Assembly: GCA_050732695.1 (NCBI GenBank)
Contig: JBOHRL010000033.1
Location: 104,581 to 168,580 of the forward strand
Reading direction: 5' to 3'
Length of the DNA: 64,000 nucleotides
DNA from: JBFFZF01 sp050732695
GTDB lineage: Bacteria > Gemmatimonadota > Gemmatimonadetes > Longimicrobiales > RSA9
The notes beneath the pieces are model-generated. The model searched no databases, was not told where the DNA came from, and worked only from the letters and a program-made list of their open reading frames with translations. Below are positions 44,055 to 53,378 of the stretch, piece by piece. Within the stretch, counting starts at the first letter, position 1. Every line of letters begins with the position of its first letter. The position numbers and the translations under genes were made by a program.

Positions 44055-45931
44055 GGACGAGTTACCGCACTGGCATGCTCGGTTCGTTTCGCGCGAGTGA
44101 CGCGGGCGAGAAAGTCCGCGTCGCGGGCTGGGTACACAGACGTCGTGATCTCGGTGGTCTCATCTTCCTCGATCTGCGCGATCGATCCGGCAGACTCCAG
44201 CTCTCGCTGGGCCCTGGCCGGACGCCACCGGATGTGCTCGACCGGGCCCGGCGAGTCGGCAACGAGTGGGTGCTTGCGATCGAAGGCACGATCGAGGCGC
44301 GACCCGCGGAGGCCATCAATCGCGATCTGCCGACCGGTGAAGTCGAACTGCACGTGGCCTCGCTCGAGGTCCTGGCCGAGGCCGAGACGCCGCCCATTCC
44401 GGTTGCGTTCTCAAGCGGTGATGAACTTCCGGCCGAAGAGCTGCGCCTGCGGTATCGCCATCTCGATCTGCGTCGCGATGAGCTGCAGCACAACCTCACG
44501 GTCCGGCACAGGCTGCTTCAGGTCGTGCGCCGCAATCTCACCGAGCAGGGCTTCCTCGAGATCGAAACGCCCATGCTCACGCGGCGCACGCCCGAAGGCG
44601 CCCGCGACTACCTCGTGCCCAGCCGCGTACACCCCGGCGAGTTCTACGCTCTGCCCCAATCGCCTCAGCTCTACAAGCAGCTGCTGATGGTGGCCGGCTA
44701 TGACCGGTATTTTCAGATCGCGCGCTGCCTGCGCGATGAGGATCTGCGCGCCGATCGCCAGCCCGAGTTCACGCAGATCGATGCCGAGATGTCCTTCGTC
44801 ACCGAATCGGATGTCTTCGCCGTCGGTGACTCGATGATCGCCGCCATCTTCCGCGAGATCCTCGATGTCGATCTTCCGATTCCGATCCCCCGCATGCCGT
44901 TCAACGAGGCCATGGCGAAGTACGGGACCGACAAGCCCGACATTCGCTTCGGCCTCGAGTTCCAGGACGTCACGGACCTGCTTCAGGAAGCCGATTTCCA
45001 GCTTTTCCGCGCGACGCGTGACAACGGCACCCGCATTCGCGGCTTCGTCGCACCCGGCGGCGCAGCCCTGTCGCGGCGCGAACTCGACGAACTTGCAACC
45101 ATCGCGAAAGGAGCCGGTGCGGCAGGCGCGATGTGGTGCAGGCGGGGGCCCGATGGCCTGGCCGGACCGTTCGTGAAGGGAATGGACGGCGGCCTTGCTG
45201 ACCGGTTCGCCACAGCCACCGGCCTGGCCGACGGTGACCTGTTCGTGCTCGTGATCGGCCGCTTCTACGGAACCGCCACGGCGGACGGTGGGCCGGCTTC
45301 GCCGCCGGCCGACGCCGCGCTCGATGCGCTGCGCCGGCACATGGCCGGCCGGCTCGCGCTACGATCCGCCGAAGCCCATGCATGGCTATGGGTTACAGAC
45401 TTCCCGCTGTTCGACCTGGACGATCAGGCCGGCCGTCTCGCGGCGTCGCACCACCCATTCACGGCGCCCCACCCGGACGATGAGCAAGTGCTCCTCGAAT
45501 CGATGGGAGTCGCCTCCCGCGAGGCCGCCCGGAATCTCTTCAACCGACGGCTCCGGTCCCGTGCCTACGATGCGGTGTATAACGGCATCGAGATGGCCAG
45601 CGGTTCCATACGGATCCATGATCGTGCGCTCCAGCGCGCGGTCTTTCGGGCACTCGGCATCGGCGAGGAAGAAGCGGAAGCGAAGTTCGGGTTCCTGCTC
45701 GAGGCATTCCGTCATGGCGTCCCCCCTCACGGCGGGTTCGCCTTCGGCTTCGACCGGCTGGCCATGTCGTTGGTCGGGGGGTCGAGTCTGCGCGATGTCA
45801 TCGCATTTCCCAAGACGACACAGGCGAGAGCGCTGTTCGAGGGCGCCCCTGCGCCTGTCGATCCAGAGGACCTCGCCGACCTGCATATCGGCGTACTGAC
45901 GACACAAGGAGGAAGCACAGCCCGTGGATAG
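44051..45931 (+). CDS. aspS: Aspartate-tRNA ligase
   Basis: A 626-residue bacterial-type class II synthetase. An N-terminal OB-fold anticodon domain (about 1-105, GWVHRRRDLGGLIFLDLRDR in part) is followed by catalytic motif 2 (FRDEDLRADRQPEFTQ type, here CLRDEDLRADRQPEF), the GAD insertion domain (about 280-420), and motif 3 (GFAFGFDRLAM). The OB-fold has Leu where many non-discriminating AspRS have His (RRDHGG), which suggests a tRNA-Asp-specific enzyme; this is tentative. It overlaps phoH by 8 bp. Confidence 0.96.
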   Translation: MRTSYRTGMLGSFRASDAGEKVRVAGWVHRRRDLGGLIFLDLRDRSGRLQLSLGPGRTPPDVLDRARRVGNEWVLAIEGTIEARPAEAINRDLPTGEVELHVASLEVLAEAETPPIPVAFSSGDELPAEELRLRYRHLDLRRDELQHNLTVRHRLLQVVRRNLTEQGFLEIETPMLTRRTPEGARDYLVPSRVHPGEFYALPQSPQLYKQLLMVAGYDRYFQIARCLRDEDLRADRQPEFTQIDAEMSFVTESDVFAVGDSMIAAIFREILDVDLPIPIPRMPFNEAMAKYGTDKPDIRFGLEFQDVTDLLQEADFQLFRATRDNGTRIRGFVAPGGAALSRRELDELATIAKGAGAAGAMWCRRGPDGLAGPFVKGMDGGLADRFATATGLADGDLFVLVIGRFYGTATADGGPASPPADAALDALRRHMAGRLALRSAEAHAWLWVTDFPLFDLDDQAGRLAASHHPFTAPHPDDEQVLLESMGVASREAARNLFNRRLRSRAYDAVYNGIEMASGSIRIHDRALQRAVFRALGIGEEEAEAKFGFLLEAFRHGVPPHGGFAFGFDRLAMSLVGGSSLRDVIAFPKTTQARALFEGAPAPVDPEDLADLHIGVLTTQGGSTARG

Positions 45932-46895
45932 CACGACCGTCGAACATCGCCTGCCGACCGAGGGCGCGGACTACCTCATCCTGGCAGGCGTCAACGATGC
46001 CAATCTCCAGGAACTCGCCAGACTCTCGAATGTTCGCGTGATACTGCGCGGCGACCACATGATCCTCTCGGGCGAACTGCCGGACGTCGAGCGGGCCGCG
46101 CCCGTGGCGGAGCGGTTCATCCGCCAGGCGCGGATGGCGAGGCCCTTCGGCCCCGACGACATCCGCCGAGTGTTCGAGGCCACACCGCAGCCGGCAAGCG
46201 GGAACGGCTCGCTCGTGCAGCCCGAGGACGCACCGATCGTCTTTGCCGGGCTTCGCAAGCTGATCGGAGCGAAATCCGAAGGGCAGAACACGTACCTCGA
46301 TGCTCTTGCGAACAACGACATTGTCGTGGCGATCGGGCCGGCCGGGACGGGCAAGACGTATCTCGCCGTTGCGGCCGCACTCGATGCATTGCGCAAGAAC
46401 CGCGTCAAGCGGATCATCCTGGCGCGACCCGCAGTCGAGGCGGGCGAGAACCTGGGCTTCCTGCCCGGCGATCTCCAGGAGAAGGTCGATCCGTATCTTC
46501 GCCCGCTCTACGATGCTCTCGATGACATCATGCCGGCGGACTGGGTGCGGCGATCCATCGAGGCAAGGACCATCGAGATTGCGCCCCTGGCGTACATGCG
46601 GGGCCGCACGCTCTCGGACGCGTTCGTCATCCTGGATGAAGCGCAGAACGCGACGCGCGCGCAGATGAAGATGTTCCTGACGCGGCTCGGGCTCAACTCG
46701 CGCGTGGTCGTGACAGGCGACAAGACGCAGATCGATCTGCCCCGGCCCGACGATTCGGGACTGCTCCAGATCGAACGCATTCTGCGGAACATCGAAGGCA
46801 TCCGATTCGTGTACCTCGATGAGCTCGACGTGGTGCGGCACCGACTGGTGAAGAGCATCATCCGCGCGTACGAGAGCACGTCCGGAACCGGGTGA
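45924..46895 (+). CDS. PhoH-like ATPase
   Basis: A 323-residue protein with a small N-terminal KH-like segment and a P-loop ATPase domain. Walker A is GPAGTGKT (138-145) and Walker B is in FVILDEAQN. ARPAVEAGENLGFLPG and VTGDKTQIDLP are PhoH family blocks. PhoH-like proteins are linked to RNA metabolism, and the position directly before pgpH and ybeY is the classic ybeZ-ybeY neighbourhood. GTG start. Confidence 0.93.
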   Translation: MDSTTVEHRLPTEGADYLILAGVNDANLQELARLSNVRVILRGDHMILSGELPDVERAAPVAERFIRQARMARPFGPDDIRRVFEATPQPASGNGSLVQPEDAPIVFAGLRKLIGAKSEGQNTYLDALANNDIVVAIGPAGTGKTYLAVAAALDALRKNRVKRIILARPAVEAGENLGFLPGDLQEKVDPYLRPLYDALDDIMPADWVRRSIEARTIEIAPLAYMRGRTLSDAFVILDEAQNATRAQMKMFLTRLGLNSRVVVTGDKTQIDLPRPDDSGLLQIERILRNIEGIRFVYLDELDVVRHRLVKSIIRAYESTSGTG

Positions 46896-46902
46896 CTGCA
46901 CC

Positions 46903-49152
46903 GTGCAGATAGACAACCTGCGCGCCTTCTTCGCGACGCTGAGCGGTCCGCCAGAACGGGCATGGCCGGATGCCGTACAGCATCACGGCGCGCGCGTTCT
47001 TCTGCTGCTGTCGCTTGCGTTCATCACGTATCTGTTCTTCCCGGTGGCCGTCGTCCCTGACTTTCCGCAGCTCGAGCGCGGCATGGTCGTGGATGAGGAC
47101 ATCATCGCGCAGCTTCCATTTCAGGTGCCGAAACCGGAATCGCAGATGATGAGGGAACGCGAAGCGGCAGCCGGCGCCGTCGCGCCCATCTTCCGTTACG
47201 ATTCACTCGCGGTAGACACGATGCGAGCGCGCGTGGCTCGCTTCCTGACCCGGATCGACAGCGCGTTCGCGTCCGGCCTCAGTGAGGCGGACGCGCAGCA
47301 GCGACTGCGCGCCGCACTCAACGCATACGCGCTGCCCGGTGAACCCGATCCGTCGCCCTTGCTCGCGCCGCGCGCGAATCGCATGGCCCTGCGCCGCTCG
47401 CTGCTGATGACGGTCAACACCGACATGCGCGCAGGCGTTGCCACGGCGGCCGACCTCGAGCAGAGCCCGTCAATGCAAGTGCGCATAATGCGGAACGGCG
47501 CCGACCAGCTCACGACTCGCGATGCGGTCATGACGGGCCGGCGCCTGCGCGAGCTGGCGGTGCGTAACCTGCCCATGGATGCGCCTGCGGCGCTCGGTGA
47601 GTTCCAGCGTCTGGTGCTGCTCAGCCTGTTCGTGCCGTCGCTGCGCTTTGACCGTGTCGCGACGGAAGCTCTGCGCGAGGCGGCCCGCCGCGCCGTGCCC
47701 ACGGTAAAAGAGGAGTTTGTCGCTGGTGAGCGCGTCATTTTCAGCCACGAGCGGTTACAGGACGATGACGTCGAGCGGCTTCGTGCCTACCAGACCGCGC
47801 TGGCCACGGCAGGGCGCCTGGAACCCGAGCGCAACCGATGGATGCGCATCACGGGCATGCTGCTGCTGAACCTGCTCGAGCTGCTCATCCTCGGGTTCCT
47901 GCTCTACCAGTACCGGCGGCCGGTCTACGAGAGTCTGCGAGCGGTGTTGCTCCTCTCGTTTCTGTTCCTCACCGTTGTAGCCGCAGCCGCCCTGCTGGCA
48001 AGTGCACAGGCGCCGGCCGTGCTCGTGCCCATCGCGTTACCCGCCCTCGTTGCGGCGGTCCTCTGGGACGGCCGGCTCGCGCTTGTCTACGCCCTCGTGA
48101 TTGCGCTTCTGATCACCATGCAGGCGCCATACGGCGAGTTGTCTCCGCGCATCCTGTTCATCGCGGGCGGCGCAGCGGCTGCGCTGAGCGTGCGCGTCAT
48201 GCGCCGGCGCGCCCATGGCCTGATCCTGGGCGCGGTGGTCGCTCTCGCCTACGCGGGTGCCTCCCTTGCCGTGGGCTTGCTGCTTTCGTGGGAACTCTCC
48301 GTGATCGCGTCAGGTGCACTGCTCGGGTCCGCGAACGGCATCGCCTGCGCATTGATCGCGGTCGGGCTCATGCCCGTATTCGAGGCGTGGACCGGCATCA
48401 CGACGGACCAGACCCTGCTCGAGCTGTCCGACCTGAACGGGCCGCTGCTCAAACGACTGTCCCTCGAGGCGAGCGGGACGTACGCCCACTCGATCAACGT
48501 GGCCAATCTGGCCGAGGCCGCGGCCCGCGCCATCGACGCGAATCCTCTGCTCTGCCGGGTCGGCGCGTACTATCATGATATCGGCAAGATGACGGCGCCG
48601 CAGTTCTTCGTCGAGAACCAGCCTCGCGGCCGGAACCCGCACGATCGACTCGATCCGGCCACGTCTGCATCGATCGTGCGCAATCACGTTCTCGAAGGCC
48701 TGAAGATGGCGGACCAGGCCAAGCTGCCCGAGGTCGTCAAACGCTTCATCCCCGAGCATCACGGGACGCAGATCATCGGCTTCTTTCTCGAGGAAGCGAA
48801 GCGCCGCAATGGCGAAGGGCCGGAGCTGGACGTTGCGGATTTCCGCTATCCGGGGCCGTTGCCGCGCTCCAGGGAGACAGCCGTTCTGATGCTTGCCGAT
48901 TCCGTCGAATCGGCGACCAAGGTGCTGGACGAGCCAACGCCCGAAAAGATCCGCGCCACCGTCGATCGCATTGTCGGCACGAAGCTCGAGCGCGGGCAAC
49001 TTGATGAAGCACCCCTCACGCTTCAGGACCTCGCCCGCATCAAGCAGCAGTTTGTGGTCATTCTGAGCGGCATGTACCATCACCGTCTCGACTATCCGGC
49101 AGCGGTCGGGATCAGCCGCGAGTCCGGCCCGGGATCAACAGCCCCGAAGTAA
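46903..49152 (+). CDS. PgpH-type 7TM-HD domain cyclic-di-AMP phosphodiesterase
   Basis: A 749-residue membrane protein. One N-terminal helix (about 32-52) precedes an extracytoplasmic 7TMR-HDED region (about 60-300), then about seven membrane helices (about 310-500), then a cytoplasmic HD domain with YYHDIGKM (H558). LEASGTYAHSINVANLAEAAA and EHHGT supply further metal ligands. Homologous PgpH hydrolyses c-di-AMP; no diadenylate cyclase lies in the window. GTG start 7 bp after phoH. Confidence 0.9.
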   Translation: MQIDNLRAFFATLSGPPERAWPDAVQHHGARVLLLLSLAFITYLFFPVAVVPDFPQLERGMVVDEDIIAQLPFQVPKPESQMMREREAAAGAVAPIFRYDSLAVDTMRARVARFLTRIDSAFASGLSEADAQQRLRAALNAYALPGEPDPSPLLAPRANRMALRRSLLMTVNTDMRAGVATAADLEQSPSMQVRIMRNGADQLTTRDAVMTGRRLRELAVRNLPMDAPAALGEFQRLVLLSLFVPSLRFDRVATEALREAARRAVPTVKEEFVAGERVIFSHERLQDDDVERLRAYQTALATAGRLEPERNRWMRITGMLLLNLLELLILGFLLYQYRRPVYESLRAVLLLSFLFLTVVAAAALLASAQAPAVLVPIALPALVAAVLWDGRLALVYALVIALLITMQAPYGELSPRILFIAGGAAAALSVRVMRRRAHGLILGAVVALAYAGASLAVGLLLSWELSVIASGALLGSANGIACALIAVGLMPVFEAWTGITTDQTLLELSDLNGPLLKRLSLEASGTYAHSINVANLAEAAARAIDANPLLCRVGAYYHDIGKMTAPQFFVENQPRGRNPHDRLDPATSASIVRNHVLEGLKMADQAKLPEVVKRFIPEHHGTQIIGFFLEEAKRRNGEGPELDVADFRYPGPLPRSRETAVLMLADSVESATKVLDEPTPEKIRATVDRIVGTKLERGQLDEAPLTLQDLARIKQQFVVILSGMYHHRLDYPAAVGISRESGPGSTAPK

Positions 49153-49619
49153 TGCCGGCTGGCATCGTGGTTCACGTGGCCGACGGTCTCGATCTGCGGC
49201 GGATCGCCCCCGGAATGGGCGGCCGGCACGGCGTGACGCACGTCGTACGCCGTGCGGCTCGCGCCGCGCTCGAGGAGACGGACGCTCCCGCTGCAAAACT
49301 CTCGTTCGCCATCCTGGCCGATGCCGAGATGGCGGAGTTGCACGGCCGCTATCTCGGCAAGCCGGTCACGACGGACGTGCTGTCGTTTCCGCTCAACGAG
49401 CAGGGAGCAAAGCCCTCGGGTGAGGTCTGTATCGGCATCGAGCAGGCGGCCAGGCAAGCCGAAGAACTGCACGTCCCGCTCGACCAGGAACTCGCGCGCC
49501 TGGCCATTCACGGAACGCTGCACATCCTCGGACACGATCATCCGGAAGACGAGGGCCGGGTGACGAGTCCGATGTGGCAATTACAGGAGCATATCCTTTG
49601 GCAACTGAACACCGTGTGA
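49152..49619 (+). CDS. ybeY: Endoribonuclease YbeY
   Basis: A 155-residue zinc-dependent rRNA maturation factor. The zinc motif H-x3-H-x5-H is H120, H124, H130 in HGTLHILGHDH. TTDVLSFP is the second family block. It starts in a TAATG overlap with pgpH and ends overlapping the DUF502 gene. Confidence 0.95.
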   Translation: MPAGIVVHVADGLDLRRIAPGMGGRHGVTHVVRRAARAALEETDAPAAKLSFAILADAEMAELHGRYLGKPVTTDVLSFPLNEQGAKPSGEVCIGIEQAARQAEELHVPLDQELARLAIHGTLHILGHDHPEDEGRVTSPMWQLQEHILWQLNTV

Positions 49620-50269
49620 GGTTCTCGGCCCGCATCCGGCGACACCTCATTGCCGGCCTTGTCGTCATCGCGCCTGTGACCGCAACCGTCTGGGTGTTGT
49701 GGTGGATCTTTCGCCTTCTCGATGGGCTGCTCGGCCGCTTTCTCTCTCCCATGATCCAGCGTTGGTTGCCATGGGACATCACGATTCCAGGGCTGGGCCT
49801 GATTGCGCTGTTCCTGATCCTCGTGGTCACCGGTTGGGCGGCCGAACGCGCCGTCGGCTCGCGCGTCCTGGCGGCATGGCATCGCATTCTCGAACGGATC
49901 CCCGTGACCAGCCGCATCTACACTGCGGCGAATCGAATCGTACGAGCCATTTTCGCCGGCGAGAAACGCGCCTTCAGCGCCGTCGTCCTCATCGAGTTTC
50001 CGTCGGAAGGACGGTGGTCGATCGGCTTCCTCTCCGCCGACGCGCCCGGCTTCGCCCGCGAGTTCATTCCGGACGCAATTTCCGTGTTCGTTCCCACCAC
50101 GCCCAACCCGACGACCGGGTTCCTCGTCATGGTGCCGCGCGAAAAGGCCCTGCCGGTCACGATAACAATGGATGAAGCGTTCACTCTCATTCTGTCCGGC
50201 GGCGCAGTCTCGCCCGAGTCCATGGCGGCACGAGCCGCCCTCAAGGAAGCCGTCCCCGCCGGTGCATGA
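49616..50269 (+). CDS. DUF502 family membrane protein
   Basis: A 217-residue protein with two N-terminal membrane helices (about 10-35 and 55-80) and a conserved soluble domain with TGFLVMVPREKALPV. It matches DUF502, whose bacterial role is unknown. The GTG at 49616 overlaps the ybeY stop. An in-frame TTG at 49598, with AGGAG seven bases upstream, is a serious alternative. Confidence 0.85.
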   Translation: MRFSARIRRHLIAGLVVIAPVTATVWVLWWIFRLLDGLLGRFLSPMIQRWLPWDITIPGLGLIALFLILVVTGWAAERAVGSRVLAAWHRILERIPVTSRIYTAANRIVRAIFAGEKRAFSAVVLIEFPSEGRWSIGFLSADAPGFAREFIPDAISVFVPTTPNPTTGFLVMVPREKALPVTITMDEAFTLILSGGAVSPESMAARAALKEAVPAGA

Positions 50270-50329
50270 AGCTGTGGCAATTCCTGTAGGGCGAGGAATG
50301 AATCGCTCTCACGTCCTGTGGAGCGGCCC

Positions 50330-51973
50330 ATGAATCGCTGGCGGCGAGGCTTCGCCATCCTGTCCCGCCTGACGCCGTTCATCTTCGCGTTCGTGCGCGA
50401 TCGCCGCCGCTGGCTCCTGTTCGGCGGGCCCGCGCTCCGCAGTCCGCAGCAACACGAGCGCCGTGCACAACGCCTGACGGAGACGATCGCCGAGCTGGGC
50501 CCGACGTTCATCAAGCTGGCCCAGGTCTTCGGCGCACGCGCGGACATTCTGCCCGAGCCGTATCTGTCGAATATCAGCCGGCTTCAGGACCAGGTCCCGC
50601 CCGATCCGTTCGAGTCGATCGAACGTGTACTCATCGAAGAACTGGGCCAGCCGCCGCGAGAGGTGTTCGCATCGTTCGAGACAGAGCCCGTTGCCGCCGC
50701 CAGCCTCGGGCAGGTGTACCGCGCTCGTATTGATGGGCAGCCTGTCGCGGTAAAGGTGCTGCGTCCCGATGTCGAAGCGCTCGTGGCCGCTGATCTCGAC
50801 ATCTCCTTCCGCCTGCTGTTCCTGCTCAATGTCCTGTTTCGCAATCATCACGTAAACGCTCTCAGCAATGTCGTACGTGAGTTCGGCGTGCGCGTGCGCG
50901 AGGAGATGGATTTCCGGCTCGAGGCCGCAAACATCGAGCGGTTTCACCGTCATTTCGAACAGGACCGGCGCGTGCGCGCGCCACGCGTGCACGACACGTT
51001 CACACGCCGCCGTGTCCTCGTCATGGAATGGGTCGATGGCGAGCGGATCGACCGCCTGACGGAACGTTTCGCCAATGGCAGCCTCGACTTCGGCGAACTG
51101 ATGCGCTCGCTCATCGAGACCTACCTGCGCATGATGCTGGTCGATGGCTTTCTGCACGCGGATCCGCATCCCGGCAATATCCTCGTCGCCCCGGATGGCA
51201 CGCTCGTCTTCCTCGACTGGGGCATGGTCGTGCAGCTCGATCGGTCCGCCCGCGATGCCATCCTGCGCACCGCCCTTGCCGCGGGCCGTAACGACCTCGA
51301 CGGCATGATCAACGGAATGTATGCCCTTGGCATGATCGATCCCGTGATCTCGCGAGCAGAAATTCGCGATGCAGCGGTCGAGATCCTGTCCATCGTCGAG
51401 CGTGTCCGCGAACTCAGCGCGCGGCGCGTTCAGGAGATGGTGCAGGAGATCATGGACACGTTCTATACCTGGCCGCTGATGCTGCCTCGTGAGCTGGTTT
51501 ACTTCTTTCGCGCTGCGGCTCTGCTCGAGGGGATCGGCTACCGCTACGATGAGGCGTTCAACGGCCTCGAAGTGGCGCGCTCCGTCATACGCCGCATGCG
51601 GAACGAACTGTTACAGGCAACCGCGCGCGCGCCACGCGAAATCGCACTCGGCGTCATGGACGAGGTGCGCACCGGCTTCGCTGCGGTTCGCGATGTGCTC
51701 GCCCGCGCCGAACGCGAGGAGTTCCGTGTACGGATTCACCCGCGCGATGTGAACCACGCCGAACGCTTCGTCCAGCTCCAGGTGCGGCGTATCCTGCTGG
51801 GTGTGTTCGCACTCACGATCGCGCTCATCACCGCCATCACCTTTCTCGCCGTGCGCAATATCTGGTTGCTTTTCGGCGGGCTGGCTATCTCGCTGGTGCT
51901 GTTCCTCGTTCTGCTGTTCTTGCCGGTGCACCTGCTCGAGAACCCGCTGCGTCATGCTCGGACGATACGGTAG
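50330..51973 (+). CDS. ABC1/UbiB-family atypical kinase
   Basis: A 547-residue UbiB/ADCK-like protein. The KxGQ-like N-terminal motif appears as LGPTFIKLAQVFGARAD. The Ala-rich nucleotide loop is AAASLGQVYRA, and the catalytic segment is HADPHPGNILV with LDWGMV. Two C-terminal membrane helices lie at about 485-535. Family members support ubiquinone or other prenyl-lipid metabolism. I chose the ATG at 50330 with GGAG upstream; the frame begins at a GTG at 50318. Confidence 0.9.
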   Translation: MNRWRRGFAILSRLTPFIFAFVRDRRRWLLFGGPALRSPQQHERRAQRLTETIAELGPTFIKLAQVFGARADILPEPYLSNISRLQDQVPPDPFESIERVLIEELGQPPREVFASFETEPVAAASLGQVYRARIDGQPVAVKVLRPDVEALVAADLDISFRLLFLLNVLFRNHHVNALSNVVREFGVRVREEMDFRLEAANIERFHRHFEQDRRVRAPRVHDTFTRRRVLVMEWVDGERIDRLTERFANGSLDFGELMRSLIETYLRMMLVDGFLHADPHPGNILVAPDGTLVFLDWGMVVQLDRSARDAILRTALAAGRNDLDGMINGMYALGMIDPVISRAEIRDAAVEILSIVERVRELSARRVQEMVQEIMDTFYTWPLMLPRELVYFFRAAALLEGIGYRYDEAFNGLEVARSVIRRMRNELLQATARAPREIALGVMDEVRTGFAAVRDVLARAEREEFRVRIHPRDVNHAERFVQLQVRRILLGVFALTIALITAITFLAVRNIWLLFGGLAISLVLFLVLLFLPVHLLENPLRHARTIR

Positions 51974-52240
51974 GAACGGCGGACCGCGACCCTCGCTGCG
52001 GCGCCGTACTCTTCGGGTGTGAACAGCCGACCGAGCCGTGGCCGGATCTGCATGGAATGGCGGAGCTCACCGTGAATAAGTGCGAGCGACAAGTGATCGA
52101 GCCGGCCTCCGTCACGTTCATTTCACGGGCCGCCGTCAACGTCCGACCCTCTGTGGCCACTTTGACCTGCGTGTGAAACAGGCCGTTGAACTGTCCTCGC
52201 GGTTTGACACGGGGACGCGCGATCCGGAAACTTCAACGCA
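51974..52240. other. Intergenic region upstream of meaB, no gene seen
   Basis: This 267-bp stretch has only an implausible reverse-strand frame (Ser/Arg-rich, running into the UbiB gene). Apart from the meaB promoter at its right end, I see no repeat, hairpin or RNA element I can name. Confidence 0.5.
52204..52233 (+). promoter_or_regulatory. Putative leaderless promoter of the meaB-mutase cluster
   Basis: A perfect TTGACA (52204-52209) is followed after 18 bp by AAACTT (52228-52233). Seven bases then lead to the meaB ATG at 52241. The -10 is weak, but the layout is the same as at panB, and there is no Shine-Dalgarno sequence. Confidence 0.5.
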
Positions 52241-53368
52241 ATGACGCATGGATCTGATGGTTCGGGCCCGCACCGTTTCGGGGGTGGCCTCCTGACTGCG
52301 TTCGAGGCCGGGCGGCGCGTGGCCCTGGCCCGTGTCATTTCTGCGGTTGAAGATCAGGCGCCCGGGTTCCGCGACCTGCTGATTGCGCTCCACGGCCGGA
52401 TCGGCCGGGCGCACCGCATCGGTATCACCGGCCCGCCCGGCGCCGGGAAATCGACGCTCATCGCCGCGCTGATCACGCATTGGCGGGAAGTCGGTGAATC
52501 CGTTGCGGTGATCGCCGTCGATCCCACGTCGCCGTTCACAGGTGGGGCTCTGCTGGGCGATCGCATTCGCATGAACGAGGTCGCGCTCGACCGGGGCGTA
52601 TTCATCCGCTCGATGGCGACGCGCGGCTCGCTCGGCGGCCTGTCCCTCGCCACGCGAGAAGTGTCGGATGTCGTCGACGCGTTCGGCTTCGATCGCATCC
52701 TGGTCGAGACCGTCGGCGTCGGTCAGACCGAGCTGGACATTGCATCGGCGGCAGACAGCACGGTCGTCGTACTCGTCCCTGAATCCGGAGACGGGATCCA
52801 GGCGATGAAGGCCGGCCTGATGGAAGTGTCCGATCTCTTCGTCATCAACAAGGCGGACCGGCCGGGAGCGGACCGCGTGGCGCGTGAGATCTCCATCATG
52901 CTGCACCTGCGCACCGGCCGCACGCTGCGCAATGTGCCAGCCCACCACGGCGTTGATTCCGGCCGGGTCCGGCGGCCGAATGCCAGGGCGACAGCAGGTG
53001 GGCGTCCGGCGGCCGGGGATTCTGACGCCGAAACGGATCCAGCGAAGCCGGCCGGCTGGGAGATTCCGGTCCTCCAGACCGTCTCACAGGAAGGGAAGGG
53101 CGTAGACGAACTCGTCGCTGCACTGAACCGTCACCGGGAATGGCTGGAGGTTTCCGGGGAGCGGGCGCTGAGACGCCGCATACGACTGGAACAACGGGTG
53201 CGTGATGAAGTCGATCGGCTTCTCCATCTGAGGGCGTGGCGAGCGGGGCAGGGCGAGCCGATGCTGGAATCGGCGCTGCCCGCTCTCGAAGCCGGTTCGA
53301 CGACGCCCTACGAAGTCGCGGCGAACATCGTGGAATCCGTTCTCGGCAAGGCAGGGCAGCCGGCATAA
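52241..53368 (+). CDS. MeaB/ArgK-type G3E GTPase, acyl-CoA mutase chaperone
   Basis: A 375-residue GTPase that loads and protects B12-dependent acyl-CoA mutases. Walker A is GPPGAGKST (about 65-73), switch blocks are DPTSPFTGGALLGDRIRM and ETVGVGQTE, and the base motif is NKAD. About 45 residues of Ala/Gly/Arg/Asp-rich sequence (about 224-270) interrupt the region between NKAD and the final part of the G domain, where most MeaB proteins have a short loop. It is the first gene of the mutase cluster, 10 bp before the large subunit. Confidence 0.92.
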   Translation: MTHGSDGSGPHRFGGGLLTAFEAGRRVALARVISAVEDQAPGFRDLLIALHGRIGRAHRIGITGPPGAGKSTLIAALITHWREVGESVAVIAVDPTSPFTGGALLGDRIRMNEVALDRGVFIRSMATRGSLGGLSLATREVSDVVDAFGFDRILVETVGVGQTELDIASAADSTVVVLVPESGDGIQAMKAGLMEVSDLFVINKADRPGADRVAREISIMLHLRTGRTLRNVPAHHGVDSGRVRRPNARATAGGRPAAGDSDAETDPAKPAGWEIPVLQTVSQEGKGVDELVAALNRHREWLEVSGERALRRRIRLEQRVRDEVDRLLHLRAWRAGQGEPMLESALPALEAGSTTPYEVAANIVESVLGKAGQPA

Positions 53369-53378
53369 CGGTGTACCG

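Noticed and set aside
51885..52160. A 91-codon minus-strand frame in the gap before meaB
   Set aside because: Half of it is antisense to the UbiB gene, its composition is Ser/Arg-rich, and it has no recognisable motif or ribosome-binding site.
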